Below, piece by piece: positions 28,642-37,593 of a stretch of 42,162 nt of DNA. Position numbers and translations under genes: made by a program. Under the pieces are notes generated by a model. That model searched no databases and was not told where the DNA came from. It saw only the letters and a program-made list of their open reading frames with translations. The stretch spans positions 1 through 42,162 of the IMG/VR virus record IMGVR_UViG_3300031569_000012. One strand, given 5' to 3'. The DNA is from a virus. How positions within the stretch are numbered: position 1 is the first letter of the stretch; every line of letters starts with the position of its first letter.

Positions 28642-29015
28642 TGGAGGATGAGGTTGTGCAGCTGCTTCGGGGTTGGGGCGCGTGGGCGGGGCGTGATCCG
28701 ATGCGCCTAGGGTACGATCGAATGAATCTGCTGGGCAGGATGAAGGGCTCAACAGTGCGCAGTGTCTCGATCGATGAGACTGAAGCTCTTGCTGTTGATC
28801 ATGCTGTCAGTCAGTTAGCATTGATAGACAAGTTTAGATTCGACGTCGCCGGCTATGCATTTATTCTCAATCTGCCTGACGCTAAGATCTCGCGGATACT
28901 CAAGCGGGGCCAAACGAGCGTAAGAACAGCCCGCCACTGCGTTGTAGCCTACGTGATGGGGCAGCTGCCAGCCAGTATCGATGCTGTGAAAAAAACGCTT
29001 GACGCGCGCGCATAA
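28629..29015 (+). CDS. Late antiterminator, Q-like
   Basis: This 128-aa protein resembles phage antitermination proteins of the Q family: 'VVQLLRGWGAWAGRDPMRLG' near the start recalls 'LERWGAWA', followed by a helical part ('ETEALAVDHAVSQLALIDKF') and a helix-turn-helix end ('LPDAKISRILKRGQTSVRTA'). It would load onto RNA polymerase at the late promoter that lies across its own 3' end and allow read-through of the terminator at 29182. An in-frame ATG at 28641 (MEDEVV) is an alternative start. Confidence 0.75.
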   Translation: MSGIMEDEVVQLLRGWGAWAGRDPMRLGYDRMNLLGRMKGSTVRSVSIDETEALAVDHAVSQLALIDKFRFDVAGYAFILNLPDAKISRILKRGQTSVRTARHCVVAYVMGQLPASIDAVKKTLDARA

Positions 29016-29026
29016 AGCAGTATATT
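28999..29026 (+). promoter_or_regulatory. Late promoter, PR'-like
   Basis: TTGACG (28999-29004) and TATATT (29021-29026) are 16 bp apart and overlap the last codons of Q. Transcription from about 29033 would run through a structured leader into a strong terminator, the lambda PR'-tR' layout on which Q acts. Confidence 0.75.
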
Positions 29027-29032
29027 TGAGTT

Positions 29033-29209
29033 ATGCTTGGCAGAGCTGCAGACATTGTTAGCACTGCGTCATGTTAGACCCTGCCAGGTAACTTAGATGT
29101 TCTCAGGATGGAGCCTGTTTAAAATCTTGCCGGACTCAAACGGGCTTCATCTCTTCTATCTAAGATACACAGATTCACACTAAAGGCAGCGGTTAAGCTG
29201 CCTTTTTTT
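29033..29209 (+). ncRNA. Late leader RNA, analogous to lambda 6S RNA
   Basis: From the late promoter to the terminator is about 177 nt with no gene. It can form two stems: CTTGGCAG (29036-29043) with CTGCCAGG (29081-29088), and a 14-bp stem GATGGAGCCTGTTT (29107-29120) with AAACGGGCTTCATC (29138-29151) including two G-U pairs. Without Q this would accumulate as a short stable RNA. A regulatory role of its own is possible. Confidence 0.6.
29182..29209 (+). terminator. Late terminator, tR'-like
   Basis: AAAGGCAGC (29182-29190) and GCTGCCTTT (29197-29205) make a perfect 9-bp stem with a 6-nt loop, running into a T-tract to 29209. It is the gate to all late genes if Q-type antitermination operates. 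Confidence 0.9.
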
Positions 29210-29244
29210 ATGCCCAAAATAAACTACAGCTCAACAATCAATAC

Positions 29245-29547
29245 ATGGAAATCACAATAGAACACATCTTCACAGCGCTCAGCTCGATCGCTGCAGTGAT
29301 CAGTGTGCTAGCTGGCGTGATTGCGTATCTGTACAAAATACTCAACGAGCGGCAGCAGCGCTCTGAAGATATGCTGATTGATCGGCAGGGTGCGACAGAC
29401 AAAAAGCTCGACGAGTGCGAGGCATCCCATCGAGCCACTCATGAGAGGATAATCAGCATATCGGAAGATCTCGGCAGATTGAAAGGGATGGAAGCTATGC
29501 ATGATGCGGTGTTGCGAGAAGTGAGGAGCATCAAAGATGATTCATGA
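29245..29547 (+). CDS. Membrane-anchored coiled-coil protein (holin or spanin candidate)
   Basis: This 100-aa protein has one N-terminal membrane segment (about 8-30: 'IFTALSSIAAVISVLAGVIA') and then a charged coiled coil to the end ('NERQQRSEDMLIDRQGATDK', 'ISISEDLGRLKGMEAMH'). It is the first late gene. The plan fits XhlA-type holin partners or an inner-membrane spanin. No outer-membrane lipoprotein partner was seen nearby. It overlaps the next gene by 11 nt. Confidence 0.55.
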   Translation: MEITIEHIFTALSSIAAVISVLAGVIAYLYKILNERQQRSEDMLIDRQGATDKKLDECEASHRATHERIISISEDLGRLKGMEAMHDAVLREVRSIKDDS

Positions 29548-29968
29548 TGTTTTCACGCTCCTCAGCCTCGGGCTTACGCCGCTGACTATTATCTCGTGTT
29601 TCGTTGTCGTTGCGCTTTGGTATAAGTCGGCACTGCGCTCATATAGAAAAGATGAGCGCGAAGATATCGATTGGTTCATTATCGGCGTGGTGATCGGTTT
29701 CGTTGGGTCATCAGTCGATAATATGTATTGGGGTGTCGCGTGGTCTGCTGATTTCGTTCGTAGTGACTCCGCTGCTGAAATATTCAAAGGCGGGGTTTAT
29801 AGCAATACATTTTTCCGACAGGCATGCACCGCTATTGCTGCTCTATGTCACATTAAAGCCGCTTCTGAAATGCGTATGAGCGTCGTTAAGTTATTACTAA
29901 TGTTTAGCGCGGGTTTCGGTGTGCTGTACTGTCTGCTATTACTAATGATCCGTTTAAATTGGGTATAA
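29537..29968 (+). CDS. Multi-pass membrane protein, holin candidate
   Basis: This 143-aa protein has membrane segments near 8-28, 45-65, about 90-105 (weak) and 113-140 ('VVKLLLMFSAGFGVLYCLLL'), with a short charged loop 'SALRSYRKDEREDID'. It is placed with the coiled-coil membrane protein at the start of the late operon, so a pore-forming holin that frees the endolysin is likely. Similar four-helix proteins occur in other phages as uncharacterised membrane proteins. Confidence 0.5.
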   Translation: MIHDVFTLLSLGLTPLTIISCFVVVALWYKSALRSYRKDEREDIDWFIIGVVIGFVGSSVDNMYWGVAWSADFVRSDSAAEIFKGGVYSNTFFRQACTAIAALCHIKAASEMRMSVVKLLLMFSAGFGVLYCLLLLMIRLNWV

Positions 29969-29970
29969 AT

Positions 29971-30135
29971 ATGCTAAAAAAAGTATTTATGGCGCTCGGT
30001 CGTGAAAAGCTTCTTGATCTTCTGATTGTCGCGTTTGAGGCGCTGCAAGAGATTGATATTGATAAAGATTCGCAGCGCGATGAGCAGTTCTTTGATTTTA
30101 TTCTCGCGCTGCTTCACGCTGCAAAATCCGGGTAG
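29971..30135 (+). CDS. Small helical protein in the lysis region
   Basis: This 54-aa frame starts two bases after the previous stop (MLKKVFMALGREKLLDLLIV...) and continues helical and acidic ('EALQEIDIDKDSQRDEQFFD'), ending AAKSG. It looks like an amphipathic helical protein, possibly a holin regulator. Not recognised. It is too short and too overlapped to support more. Confidence 0.45.
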   Translation: MLKKVFMALGREKLLDLLIVAFEALQEIDIDKDSQRDEQFFDFILALLHAAKSG

Positions 30136-30140
30136 ATTAA

Positions 30141-31532
30141 ATGAGATATAAAATACTAACATTGTTTATCACCGCACTTTTTAGCACTGTTGCGCTTGCT
30201 GCATTCACAACGCAAGACGACAGTATTTTCGCGCGATTGTTGTCTGGCAGCTGGATATCTGATTTTTTTCACGACGGCGAAGATACTCCTGTTGCCAATC
30301 AACCGCCGGTAATTACATTAACAGGGGCCGGCACGGTCCAGTACACAACCGGCGACGCATACACGGAATTAGGCGCAAGCTGTGCAGATCCAGAGGATGG
30401 CTCTGTCACAGTTCCTGCGCCCACTTTCGCCAGCGCTTTAAACATGAATATTGCTGCAACATACACTGCAACATACACATGCACAGACGCTGGCTCACTC
30501 ACTGATACTGCGCAGCGTAGCGTTGTTGTTAGTGATCCGCTCATAGCGAGTTATGGACCGCAGTCATCGAGCGCGTACCTCGATTGGGATTTCGATTTTG
30601 TTGAAACGTTCGACGGTCTGCAGGACTGGAAACCCGCGACAGGCTCACAGGGCAACGTGGGGGCCAACGTGGAGCCCGGCGAAGACGGTAATATTCACCC
30701 CGACCGAATGCCCTATCTCGCCGACGGCGTAACGCGCGGTGCGTGGGGTTACTATTCGCAATGGAGCAGCGATACAGGCGGCGATAATTGGATAGGCGCT
30801 TATGGTGATAACAGGGTATGGCGCGGGACTAAATCATTTACTCTCGATATGAGCGGCGCAAGCGGACCCAGTCGGTTTGGCCTATCGATGGGCGCAGGAT
30901 ATGAGGATGAGGTGTTTTTGTTTTTCATGGTAAATATGCCGAAAAGTATGTTTCCAACAAGCTGTGAAGGGGGCTCTTGTCAGTCCGGCGCAACGGGTAC
31001 ATATACAGAAGGGCAGCCGTACAGCTGGTTTGGTTCTTTCAAATTCGTTACGTGGAATGGGCATTGTGATGCAGAGATGTGTATTCCGTATTCCCCAGAA
31101 TGGCATCAAATTTTCCACATCCAGCCCTACAATTATTGGCCTGATTCGCAGTACAACGGCGATTTAACGTTTCACATGGAGAGCCCCGAGCATGATGCCG
31201 ATCATTGGGTGACGGGTTACGGGACGTCACTTGATAGCTATGTCGGCGACTGGTTCGGCGTTGAGTTGCATTTAACGCAAACTGACACACAAACTCTACA
31301 CAGCATTTGGATTTATGACCAGCAAGGTAATGCGATAAAAGTTATTGATCAGCAGCCGTGGTCAACGCCAGGCGCTATGCAGGGCTTGTCTTGGAATAAC
31401 TTTTTCTTCGGTGGAAACAACTCTGGCTTTTACGATTGGGGGCCAACAATGGACAGCTCTTATAACATAGACGATGTCATTATTGACTCTGATCGAATAG
31501 GCCCGAAATATTTCGGCATAATAAACCCGTAA
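30141..31532 (+). CDS. Secreted protein with Ig-like domain and lyase-like jelly roll
   Basis: This 463-aa protein has a Sec signal peptide (residues 1-20, MRYKILTLFITALFSTVALA), a linker, a DUF5011-type Ig domain at about 54-131 ('PPVITLTGAGTVQYTTGDAY' then 'TELGASCADPEDGSVTV'), and a large C-terminal beta domain (about 150-460) rich in Trp, Tyr, Gly and Asp with 'DWFGVELHLTQTD' and 'LHSIWIYDQQGNAI'. This is the 'heparin/alginate-lyase' jelly-roll style, so it probably binds or cuts a polysaccharide. A signal peptide is odd for a virion protein and suggests export from the infected cell or lysogen. Confidence 0.6.
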   Translation: MRYKILTLFITALFSTVALAAFTTQDDSIFARLLSGSWISDFFHDGEDTPVANQPPVITLTGAGTVQYTTGDAYTELGASCADPEDGSVTVPAPTFASALNMNIAATYTATYTCTDAGSLTDTAQRSVVVSDPLIASYGPQSSSAYLDWDFDFVETFDGLQDWKPATGSQGNVGANVEPGEDGNIHPDRMPYLADGVTRGAWGYYSQWSSDTGGDNWIGAYGDNRVWRGTKSFTLDMSGASGPSRFGLSMGAGYEDEVFLFFMVNMPKSMFPTSCEGGSCQSGATGTYTEGQPYSWFGSFKFVTWNGHCDAEMCIPYSPEWHQIFHIQPYNYWPDSQYNGDLTFHMESPEHDADHWVTGYGTSLDSYVGDWFGVELHLTQTDTQTLHSIWIYDQQGNAIKVIDQQPWSTPGAMQGLSWNNFFFGGNNSGFYDWGPTMDSSYNIDDVIIDSDRIGPKYFGIINP

Positions 31533-31542
31533 GAGTTCATCT

Positions 31543-32319
31543 ATGAAATTACAATTCGATTTAGGTACAGCAAGCAACTACCAGGACGCCGACACAAGCG
31601 AGTATTTCAACGCTGTGTCTGCTATCGATGCCGTGATAGCGTCAGGCTCTGTTGTCGATGTAGATAATGCTACAGCCACGGGCGTCGCGTTTTCTTTGTC
31701 TGCCAGCCCGTTTCAAGGGATCGGCGGCGCAACGGATGGTGGCGCTGATCCGTTCCCGTCCGATATCGCAGCGACCGCTGCCGGCAGGCCGATGACGATG
31801 AACGCCTCTTTTGCTTCTGCTGAAGCCGTTATTTCAGGTCTCCCAGACGGTGATTATGTTGTAACTGTTTTCGGGGCGCGCAATCTAAATAACGATTATC
31901 CCGCAACAGTTTCTGTTAACGGGCAGTCAGGCGTAAATTACAACGCAGACAATGCCGGCGATTATGCAGCGCACACAGCAACTGATACAGTCACGATATC
32001 CGGCGGCGCTGATTTAGATGTAAATATCAGTCACACTACCGGCGTCGGAAAATACGCATACGCCAACTTGATAACAATCGAAACATCAACGGCGCCAGCA
32101 ATTACAAATATCGACGGAGATAATGAGGTTGCTCAGGGTCAAACGTCGGTCACGATAGCGTGCAATAACACACCCGCATCCGTTAGTAGCTGGGATGCCG
32201 ATATCGGCGGTGATTCATTGACGCCGGTCAGCTGGAACAGCGGAAACCCCATCGTTGACATACCTGGGGGGACTACGTTGACCGGCTCCGCTACGTTAAC
32301 GGTCAACTACACGGAATAA
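31543..32319 (+). CDS. Beta-rich adhesin with carbohydrate-binding-like domain
   Basis: This 258-aa protein begins 'KLQFDLGTASNYQDADTSEY' and forms a jelly-roll-like domain (about 1-185) with 'SAEAVISGLPDGDYVVTVFG' and 'ARNLNNDYPATVSVNGQ', a pattern seen in carbohydrate-binding modules. A short C-terminal Ig-like domain follows (about 187-258). It has no catalytic motif. It is probably a tail-associated receptor-binding or fibre component. Confidence 0.5.
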   Translation: MKLQFDLGTASNYQDADTSEYFNAVSAIDAVIASGSVVDVDNATATGVAFSLSASPFQGIGGATDGGADPFPSDIAATAAGRPMTMNASFASAEAVISGLPDGDYVVTVFGARNLNNDYPATVSVNGQSGVNYNADNAGDYAAHTATDTVTISGGADLDVNISHTTGVGKYAYANLITIETSTAPAITNIDGDNEVAQGQTSVTIACNNTPASVSSWDADIGGDSLTPVSWNSGNPIVDIPGGTTLTGSATLTVNYTE

Positions 32320-32323
32320 AATA

Positions 32324-34213
32324 ATGGTTGCGATTACTCTAAATGCTGTCTCTGTTGTAGCGGCGGGTGATGTTGATGAGCCTAATTTATCGAGTCCGTC
32401 AGCGTCGGCGTTATCTGCAACAACGGCGTCGGGCAGTATCACAACTGACGAGGATAACGGCACGCTCTACTATTTGGCGTCTGAAAACGCCTCAGAAGAT
32501 GCCGCGACAGTAAAAGCAGCCGGCAGTCAGGCGGTGAGCGCCACGGGTGCGCAGGCGGTTAGTTTTACGGGATTAACGCCGGGCACGATTTACTATGCGC
32601 ATTACGTGCATCGAGATACCGCCGGAAACGATTCGACGGTATCTACCAGCGCGGCGATAACTACGCACTTTCGATTAACGCTGTCCGGCGTGTCCGTCGC
32701 CGGTGTCGCGCCAGTTATTGCGAGCGCGACAGGTAACGCCGCCGGCGGCACGGTCACAATAACGATTGAGTCCGGTTTTGATTTAACAGCAGCGGAAGCG
32801 GTCGCGGTAACGCTCAGCGGCACTGTATGCACAAACATAGTCGCAACCGGCGCGCTCACGTGTACTGCGACACTACCAGCTGACGGTTTCGCACTCGGAT
32901 CAAATCAAAATCTTGTCATAGCTGTAGACGGGGCAAGCAGTTCACCACTTGCTCACGCATTTAATCCAGCGCTTGGCGCGTTCGTAACGCTCACACAGCC
33001 CTACGCAACATTACACCCCGACTCCCCTCTAAAAAATCCCGCTTACAGTGCGCTGGTTGCAGGCGATCAAGTCGAGTATGACCCAACGTCAAATCCGACC
33101 GCGCTCACTGTGTCGATCGCAGGTGACGGTCTCGTTACTATTACGGGCGCTGACGGCGAGGACGATCAATATGTCGATTTCGCGCTTATCGATGCTAGTG
33201 ACAGCTATGCACGATCAAATGTTTCGACTTGGACTTTTTCAGAGTCCGGCGTTGATCAAGCGCCGACAGTCACGCCGCCGGCGAATTTAAACATTGAATA
33301 CGCTAATGGCGGCTCGGGTCTCGATAAAAGTAACTCTAACTTAATCGCTTGGCTTGCGTCTGCGACTGCTGCCGATCCCGAGGAGGGGGCGATAACCGCA
33401 AGCGGTGACGTGTCAGCTCTCGCGGACCCGATACCCCCCGGCACGCATGTCATCACGTTTACAGCAACAGATACGGGCGGAAACGAAGGAACAGCGACAG
33501 CGTCGCTCATAGTCGCTGAGGCTGCTCTACCGCCCCCCAATACCGCACGCTACACAAGCGGCATGCAGACAGCGCGCATTGCCAGTGGCAGAGTAGATCA
33601 ATACGTTTATTTTACCGCTGTTGATGAAACAGATTTAACAACCTCTGAAACCGGTTTAACAAATTTCACTGTAACCCGCACGCGCAACGGTGGCGCCCCT
33701 GTCGCGATGGATACCCCAACGGTCACAGAGGTCGATCCAGTCGAGATGCCAGGCGTTTACAGCCTTCTGGTTGATGAGGACACGACGATCGACGGGGGCA
33801 GCGAAAACGAGGAGATGGTGTTGAGTATCAAAGCCTCGGGCATGGCCGGCACGCTGAAATTTATAGAGCTCTACAACCCGAAAGTGACGGTTGAGGCTAA
33901 TGAAGATAAGGGAGGCTATGCGATATCAGGCACTAAAAACACGCTCGATGATCTCGTTGATGTGACGATTGAAGCAATCGCTGCAGAGATCGTAAGCGCT
34001 ATTTTTGCACGCTCTCACGCTGAATCTGTAGAGCCGCCCGCTGCGAACGCGAATCTTGCAGATAAAATCAACTGGATGTTTGCGCTGTCAAAAAATGATT
34101 TGATTCAAAACGCGAATACATTAGCGCTGCGCGATGACTCGGGCAATAACGACATTGCTGTTGCCCCTATTTCAGACGTGTCGGGGGTGACCAGACGCGG
34201 TAAATTCGTATGA
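32324..34213 (+). CDS. Multi-domain Ig/FnIII tail protein
   Basis: This 629-aa protein is a string of beta domains: an FnIII-like unit (about 17-117, 'VSFTGLTPGTIYYAHYVHRD'), an IPT-like unit, then a HYR-like unit (about 320-400, 'PPGTHVITFTATDTGGNEGT') and another beta unit with 'ARIASGRVDQYVYFTAVDE'. The C-terminal 90 residues turn helical ('VTIEAIAAEIVSAIFARSHA', 'LADKINWMFALSKNDLI') and end 'DDSGNNDIAVAPI', an ending shared by many phage tail proteins. It is probably a tail fibre or adhesin. Its stop overlaps the next start. Confidence 0.6.
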   Translation: MVAITLNAVSVVAAGDVDEPNLSSPSASALSATTASGSITTDEDNGTLYYLASENASEDAATVKAAGSQAVSATGAQAVSFTGLTPGTIYYAHYVHRDTAGNDSTVSTSAAITTHFRLTLSGVSVAGVAPVIASATGNAAGGTVTITIESGFDLTAAEAVAVTLSGTVCTNIVATGALTCTATLPADGFALGSNQNLVIAVDGASSSPLAHAFNPALGAFVTLTQPYATLHPDSPLKNPAYSALVAGDQVEYDPTSNPTALTVSIAGDGLVTITGADGEDDQYVDFALIDASDSYARSNVSTWTFSESGVDQAPTVTPPANLNIEYANGGSGLDKSNSNLIAWLASATAADPEEGAITASGDVSALADPIPPGTHVITFTATDTGGNEGTATASLIVAEAALPPPNTARYTSGMQTARIASGRVDQYVYFTAVDETDLTTSETGLTNFTVTRTRNGGAPVAMDTPTVTEVDPVEMPGVYSLLVDEDTTIDGGSENEEMVLSIKASGMAGTLKFIELYNPKVTVEANEDKGGYAISGTKNTLDDLVDVTIEAIAAEIVSAIFARSHAESVEPPAANANLADKINWMFALSKNDLIQNANTLALRDDSGNNDIAVAPISDVSGVTRRGKFV

Positions 34214-34713
34214 TCGATTCGAGGGCCGCAAGGCTTGCAGTGCTGAACATGGGCGCCTCTTGCCCTCGCGCTCTATTTGATCCCAGTGGCTCAGTCACTG
34301 ACAGCAACCGCCGCCATCTGCTCGGGCTGTTTATCAGTATCCGCGTGTATGTCGTCGGTCAAATCGTTTTTTATTCACGCGAAAAGAAAATATTCGTCGG
34401 TGATGATAAGTTGGATAATTTAGTGGACGTAAGAACATATGAGGTACCGCAGGGTGACCCGCGCACGATAACCGCCGACTTTACATCGACGGCTGAAAAC
34501 TTTGATGTACCCGTGGAATTTGTCGATTGGTTCGTTGTTGAGGGCACGTCTGTATCGTTGCAGAGTATCAGCAGCTTAAACGATGGCATCAGCACGATAC
34601 TCATCAAGGCGCATGACAAAAAGATCGGGTGCTCTCTGATACGTGCTAGGGCAACTTTCAGTGATGGCCAGATGGCATCTAAATACGTTAAAATTCATGT
34701 AGTGAAACCGTGA
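34210..34713 (+). CDS. Hypothetical tail-cassette protein
   Basis: This 167-aa protein overlaps the previous gene (ATGA). The N-terminus 'DSRAARLAVLNMGASCPRAL' resembles the opening of small phage proteins that lie beside adhesins. The rest is beta-rich ('ISIRVYVVGQIVFYSREKKI', 'FVDWFVVEGTSVSLQSISSL', 'DGQMASKYVKIHVV'). No motif was recognised. It is likely structural by position. Confidence 0.5.
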   Translation: MIDSRAARLAVLNMGASCPRALFDPSGSVTDSNRRHLLGLFISIRVYVVGQIVFYSREKKIFVGDDKLDNLVDVRTYEVPQGDPRTITADFTSTAENFDVPVEFVDWFVVEGTSVSLQSISSLNDGISTILIKAHDKKIGCSLIRARATFSDGQMASKYVKIHVVKP

Positions 34714-34720
34714 GAGCGTT

Positions 34721-34909
34721 ATGGAATTAGAGAAATGTAAGAGGCCTGGTTGCGATGTTCGTGCAGTATGTTTGAATACGTGCTGCGGAGGCGTGGAGTG
34801 CACGGTCAAATGCCGTAAGTGCAAGTTGAGTCTTGAAGAGCCATTGTCATCTGCATGCGTCGCAGAGGTCTGGATCGAATATTTGGATTCTGAAGGGGCT
34901 AGGCAATGA
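34721..34909 (+). CDS. Cysteine-rich small protein
   Basis: This 62-aa protein has nine cysteines in 46 residues (C6, C11, C17, C21, C22, C27, C31, C34, C46), enough for one or two zinc sites or several disulphides. It ends with a strand 'AEVWIEYLDSEG'. It overlaps the lyase gene start. Its place among adhesins suggests a chaperone or virion part; nothing specific is visible. Confidence 0.5.
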   Translation: MELEKCKRPGCDVRAVCLNTCCGGVECTVKCRKCKLSLEEPLSSACVAEVWIEYLDSEGARQ

Positions 34910-37593
34910 CTATTGATTCAGTAGCGATTACTCGTCAAGCAGTACTAAACCCATCAAATAGTACTGTTCGACTTCAGTCGACTGGAGACAGTGGGGCAGT
35001 ACAGCTTGACGTTCGGCCTAACGCCCTTGGGTCACGAGTGATACAGTGCGGGGTGCAGCTACCCGAGGCTGGCGTATCTAGCGTCAGCGAGCTTATGCTT
35101 AAAGACGAGCTGGGGCAAGAGGTTCCGGCCCAGTATGATATACAGGGGAATTGGCCCGACGGTTCGATAAAATCCGCTCTTGTTGCGGCTAGAGTAACCC
35201 CCGATCCAGTCAATAAAAAAACCTTTAATCTTGAATATGGCGCGGGGGTGACGCAGTCAAGCTACAGCTCTAATTTGAGCATGACGGAAAGCACTACTGA
35301 GTACGTAATCTCGACTGGAAAGATACGCGCCACGCTAGATAAAACGACTGGGCAGCTGATTAAAAGCGTCTACGCAGATACGGCAGGCGATCAGAGTTAC
35401 GCGACTCAATTGTTAGGGCAGTCAGAAATATCGTCTGTTAATGCTCTAAATCAGGTTGAGTACCTCGCATCAAATGAGGTTGCTCCCACTTGGTCCGTAA
35501 AGCGAAACGGCACAAAGCATATCAGTTTGCAGGCCGTTGGGTATCTGCGCGACAATACCAACGCTCAGTACACAGAATTTAGAGTGTGGTTTGAGTTTTA
35601 TGATGACTGCGCGGAAATTAATATTAAATATACGATGGTCGATAAAGAGGATAATAGCTCCAATCTAAGACCTGCAATGTATGAACATGACGTTGAATTC
35701 GCTGCCTCAAATCTCATCTGGAATTTTAATCATCAGCTCTCATCTAATTTAAAGTACATTTTCGGGGGAGAGAGCGCCAACGCGATTGGTGATTTGTCTG
35801 GGTATCAGCATCTTTTTCAGTCTGGCAATTGGACAATACAGCAAAATGGTCGAATAACCGCCGATCCTGCTAGCAGCGATAACGAACGCTCGGGAAATCA
35901 GCAGGTTTATTCTGGAGTGCAAGAAGGGAAGAGATCTAAGGGCTTTTGTACTCTGCATAATGGCACGGTTGGCGTGACATTAATGATCAAGCATATGTGG
36001 CAGAGGTGGCCGAAAGAGCTAGGGATGGATGATGGCTCTATCACTGCCGGTCTGTGGCCTGATCGATATCACGGAGGTTCACCGACAACTATTCATTCTG
36101 TTAAGGATGATGGCGAGTGGGTAAGACCTAATACTCTATTCCATGTCAGACATGGCATGGCAAAAACGTATGAGATGAAGCTTTTGTTTCATACCTCGAC
36201 GCCTGATGCTGAAAATATCGAAAGAATTAAAGAGAACTACGAGTCACTTACCCCTGACCTTCTGGCCACTTCTCAGCACTACTGTACGAACAAGCACTTG
36301 TTCGATCTTATCCCAATGGACTCTGACTCAAGCACCCATTTTAATGCGCTTCACACGAATGTGCTTCATCGATCTTTGCTTAGATACCCCGACCATATCG
36401 AGCCTTTTGGAGATAGAGATTGGGGCGACCGCTATCGGACGGCAGGCTGGGAGATAACGTCACCGGTTAAACTAAACGGTTTTCTGAACGGCGCACATAT
36501 CGGAGCGATAAATTATTACCTTCTCTACTTCAGGACGATGGAAGAGGACTGGCTATACGAGGGATACAGAGAGACCCGGTATTTTATGGATCTCGCAGTA
36601 TGTCACTCAAACTTCACAAATCGATCCAAATTGGCGGAGTATGAACCGTTTCCGCCTGGATTGATTCAGGCGGCAAGTCACAAAGATATCGAGCATGCGA
36701 CTCGTAACGGGCATACAGGGCATTGGCATCTATCCGGATTGGTACCCCATTATTGGCTGACAGGTGACCAGCGCGCGTATGAAGTTCTTGAAGAGATCGC
36801 TAAATATTTGGAGCATACTTCACAGTTTGACTTTCGTGTGCCAAGACCAGTGAATTACAGTTCTGACGGCCTTTCTAGAGGCTTTATAGAGGCAGAGCGC
36901 GACTTTGGATGGCCTTTTTATATAGCGATTGAGTGGGTTAAGGTCTCGAACAGCTCCGAATATTTTATGAATGTCACAACCCAGATGATGAAGTTCCTAG
37001 TGTCGTGGTGGCAGACACCTGATGATCACGTTTTAATAGACGTTGTGATTGGGCGTTCTGACTGGGAGCAAGGTACCGGTTATTGGCTTTTGGATAATAC
37101 GGATAACGGCCCGTCTGGTACGTACTCAAACGGCCCGCAACCCTGGATATCTGGCTCTATTTTCCATCCAGCAGTCGAGTGGCATAAATTAGACGAGCGC
37201 TTTAACAGCGGTGTAGACCGACAGTTAGTGCGCAATATGCTTTATCAATGCATGCAGTTTCTTTTTACTTGGACATTATCTCCTGACGATACACATTTTT
37301 ATTACTCTGAGGCTCGCAAGGGTGATCCTGATGATCCTGAGCTGTCGAATCCGAGGCCGTTAATAAGTCCGTTAACATGGATATACCTAAAGTACAAAGA
37401 GGATCTGTCCGCAGGCAATATTGAGCATCCGGAATGGTTCGATCACGAGCTTTGGAAGAGGGTGTTGATCAATAATTATAGAATACTGCAAAGTACTGGC
37501 TCACCGCTTTATAGTCATGGATTCTACGGGTATGAGAATGTATTCCCCGGTGAGTTTTGGAAAAATATGAAAATTATCGAGGCTGAAGTATGA
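34906..37593 (+). CDS. Putative polysaccharide lyase / depolymerase, PcRGLX-YetA-like
   Basis: This 895-aa protein has an N-terminal beta domain with 'VIQCGVQLPEAGVSSVSELM', 'LKDELGQEVPAQYDIQGNWP' and DGSIKSALV, the pattern of the RIFT-barrel start of PcRGLX/YetA-type exo-rhamnogalacturonan lyases. A beta-sandwich region follows, then an alpha-helical toroid-like part (about 470-890) rich in Trp, Tyr and His ('GDRDWGDRYRTAGWE', 'HTGHWHLSGLVPHYWLTGD', 'ISPLTWIYLKYKEDL'). It has no signal peptide, so it is probably a tail-borne enzyme that degrades capsule or exopolysaccharide to reach the cell. The substrate is unknown. Confidence 0.6.
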   Translation: MTIDSVAITRQAVLNPSNSTVRLQSTGDSGAVQLDVRPNALGSRVIQCGVQLPEAGVSSVSELMLKDELGQEVPAQYDIQGNWPDGSIKSALVAARVTPDPVNKKTFNLEYGAGVTQSSYSSNLSMTESTTEYVISTGKIRATLDKTTGQLIKSVYADTAGDQSYATQLLGQSEISSVNALNQVEYLASNEVAPTWSVKRNGTKHISLQAVGYLRDNTNAQYTEFRVWFEFYDDCAEINIKYTMVDKEDNSSNLRPAMYEHDVEFAASNLIWNFNHQLSSNLKYIFGGESANAIGDLSGYQHLFQSGNWTIQQNGRITADPASSDNERSGNQQVYSGVQEGKRSKGFCTLHNGTVGVTLMIKHMWQRWPKELGMDDGSITAGLWPDRYHGGSPTTIHSVKDDGEWVRPNTLFHVRHGMAKTYEMKLLFHTSTPDAENIERIKENYESLTPDLLATSQHYCTNKHLFDLIPMDSDSSTHFNALHTNVLHRSLLRYPDHIEPFGDRDWGDRYRTAGWEITSPVKLNGFLNGAHIGAINYYLLYFRTMEEDWLYEGYRETRYFMDLAVCHSNFTNRSKLAEYEPFPPGLIQAASHKDIEHATRNGHTGHWHLSGLVPHYWLTGDQRAYEVLEEIAKYLEHTSQFDFRVPRPVNYSSDGLSRGFIEAERDFGWPFYIAIEWVKVSNSSEYFMNVTTQMMKFLVSWWQTPDDHVLIDVVIGRSDWEQGTGYWLLDNTDNGPSGTYSNGPQPWISGSIFHPAVEWHKLDERFNSGVDRQLVRNMLYQCMQFLFTWTLSPDDTHFYYSEARKGDPDDPELSNPRPLISPLTWIYLKYKEDLSAGNIEHPEWFDHELWKRVLINNYRILQSTGSPLYSHGFYGYENVFPGEFWKNMKIIEAEV

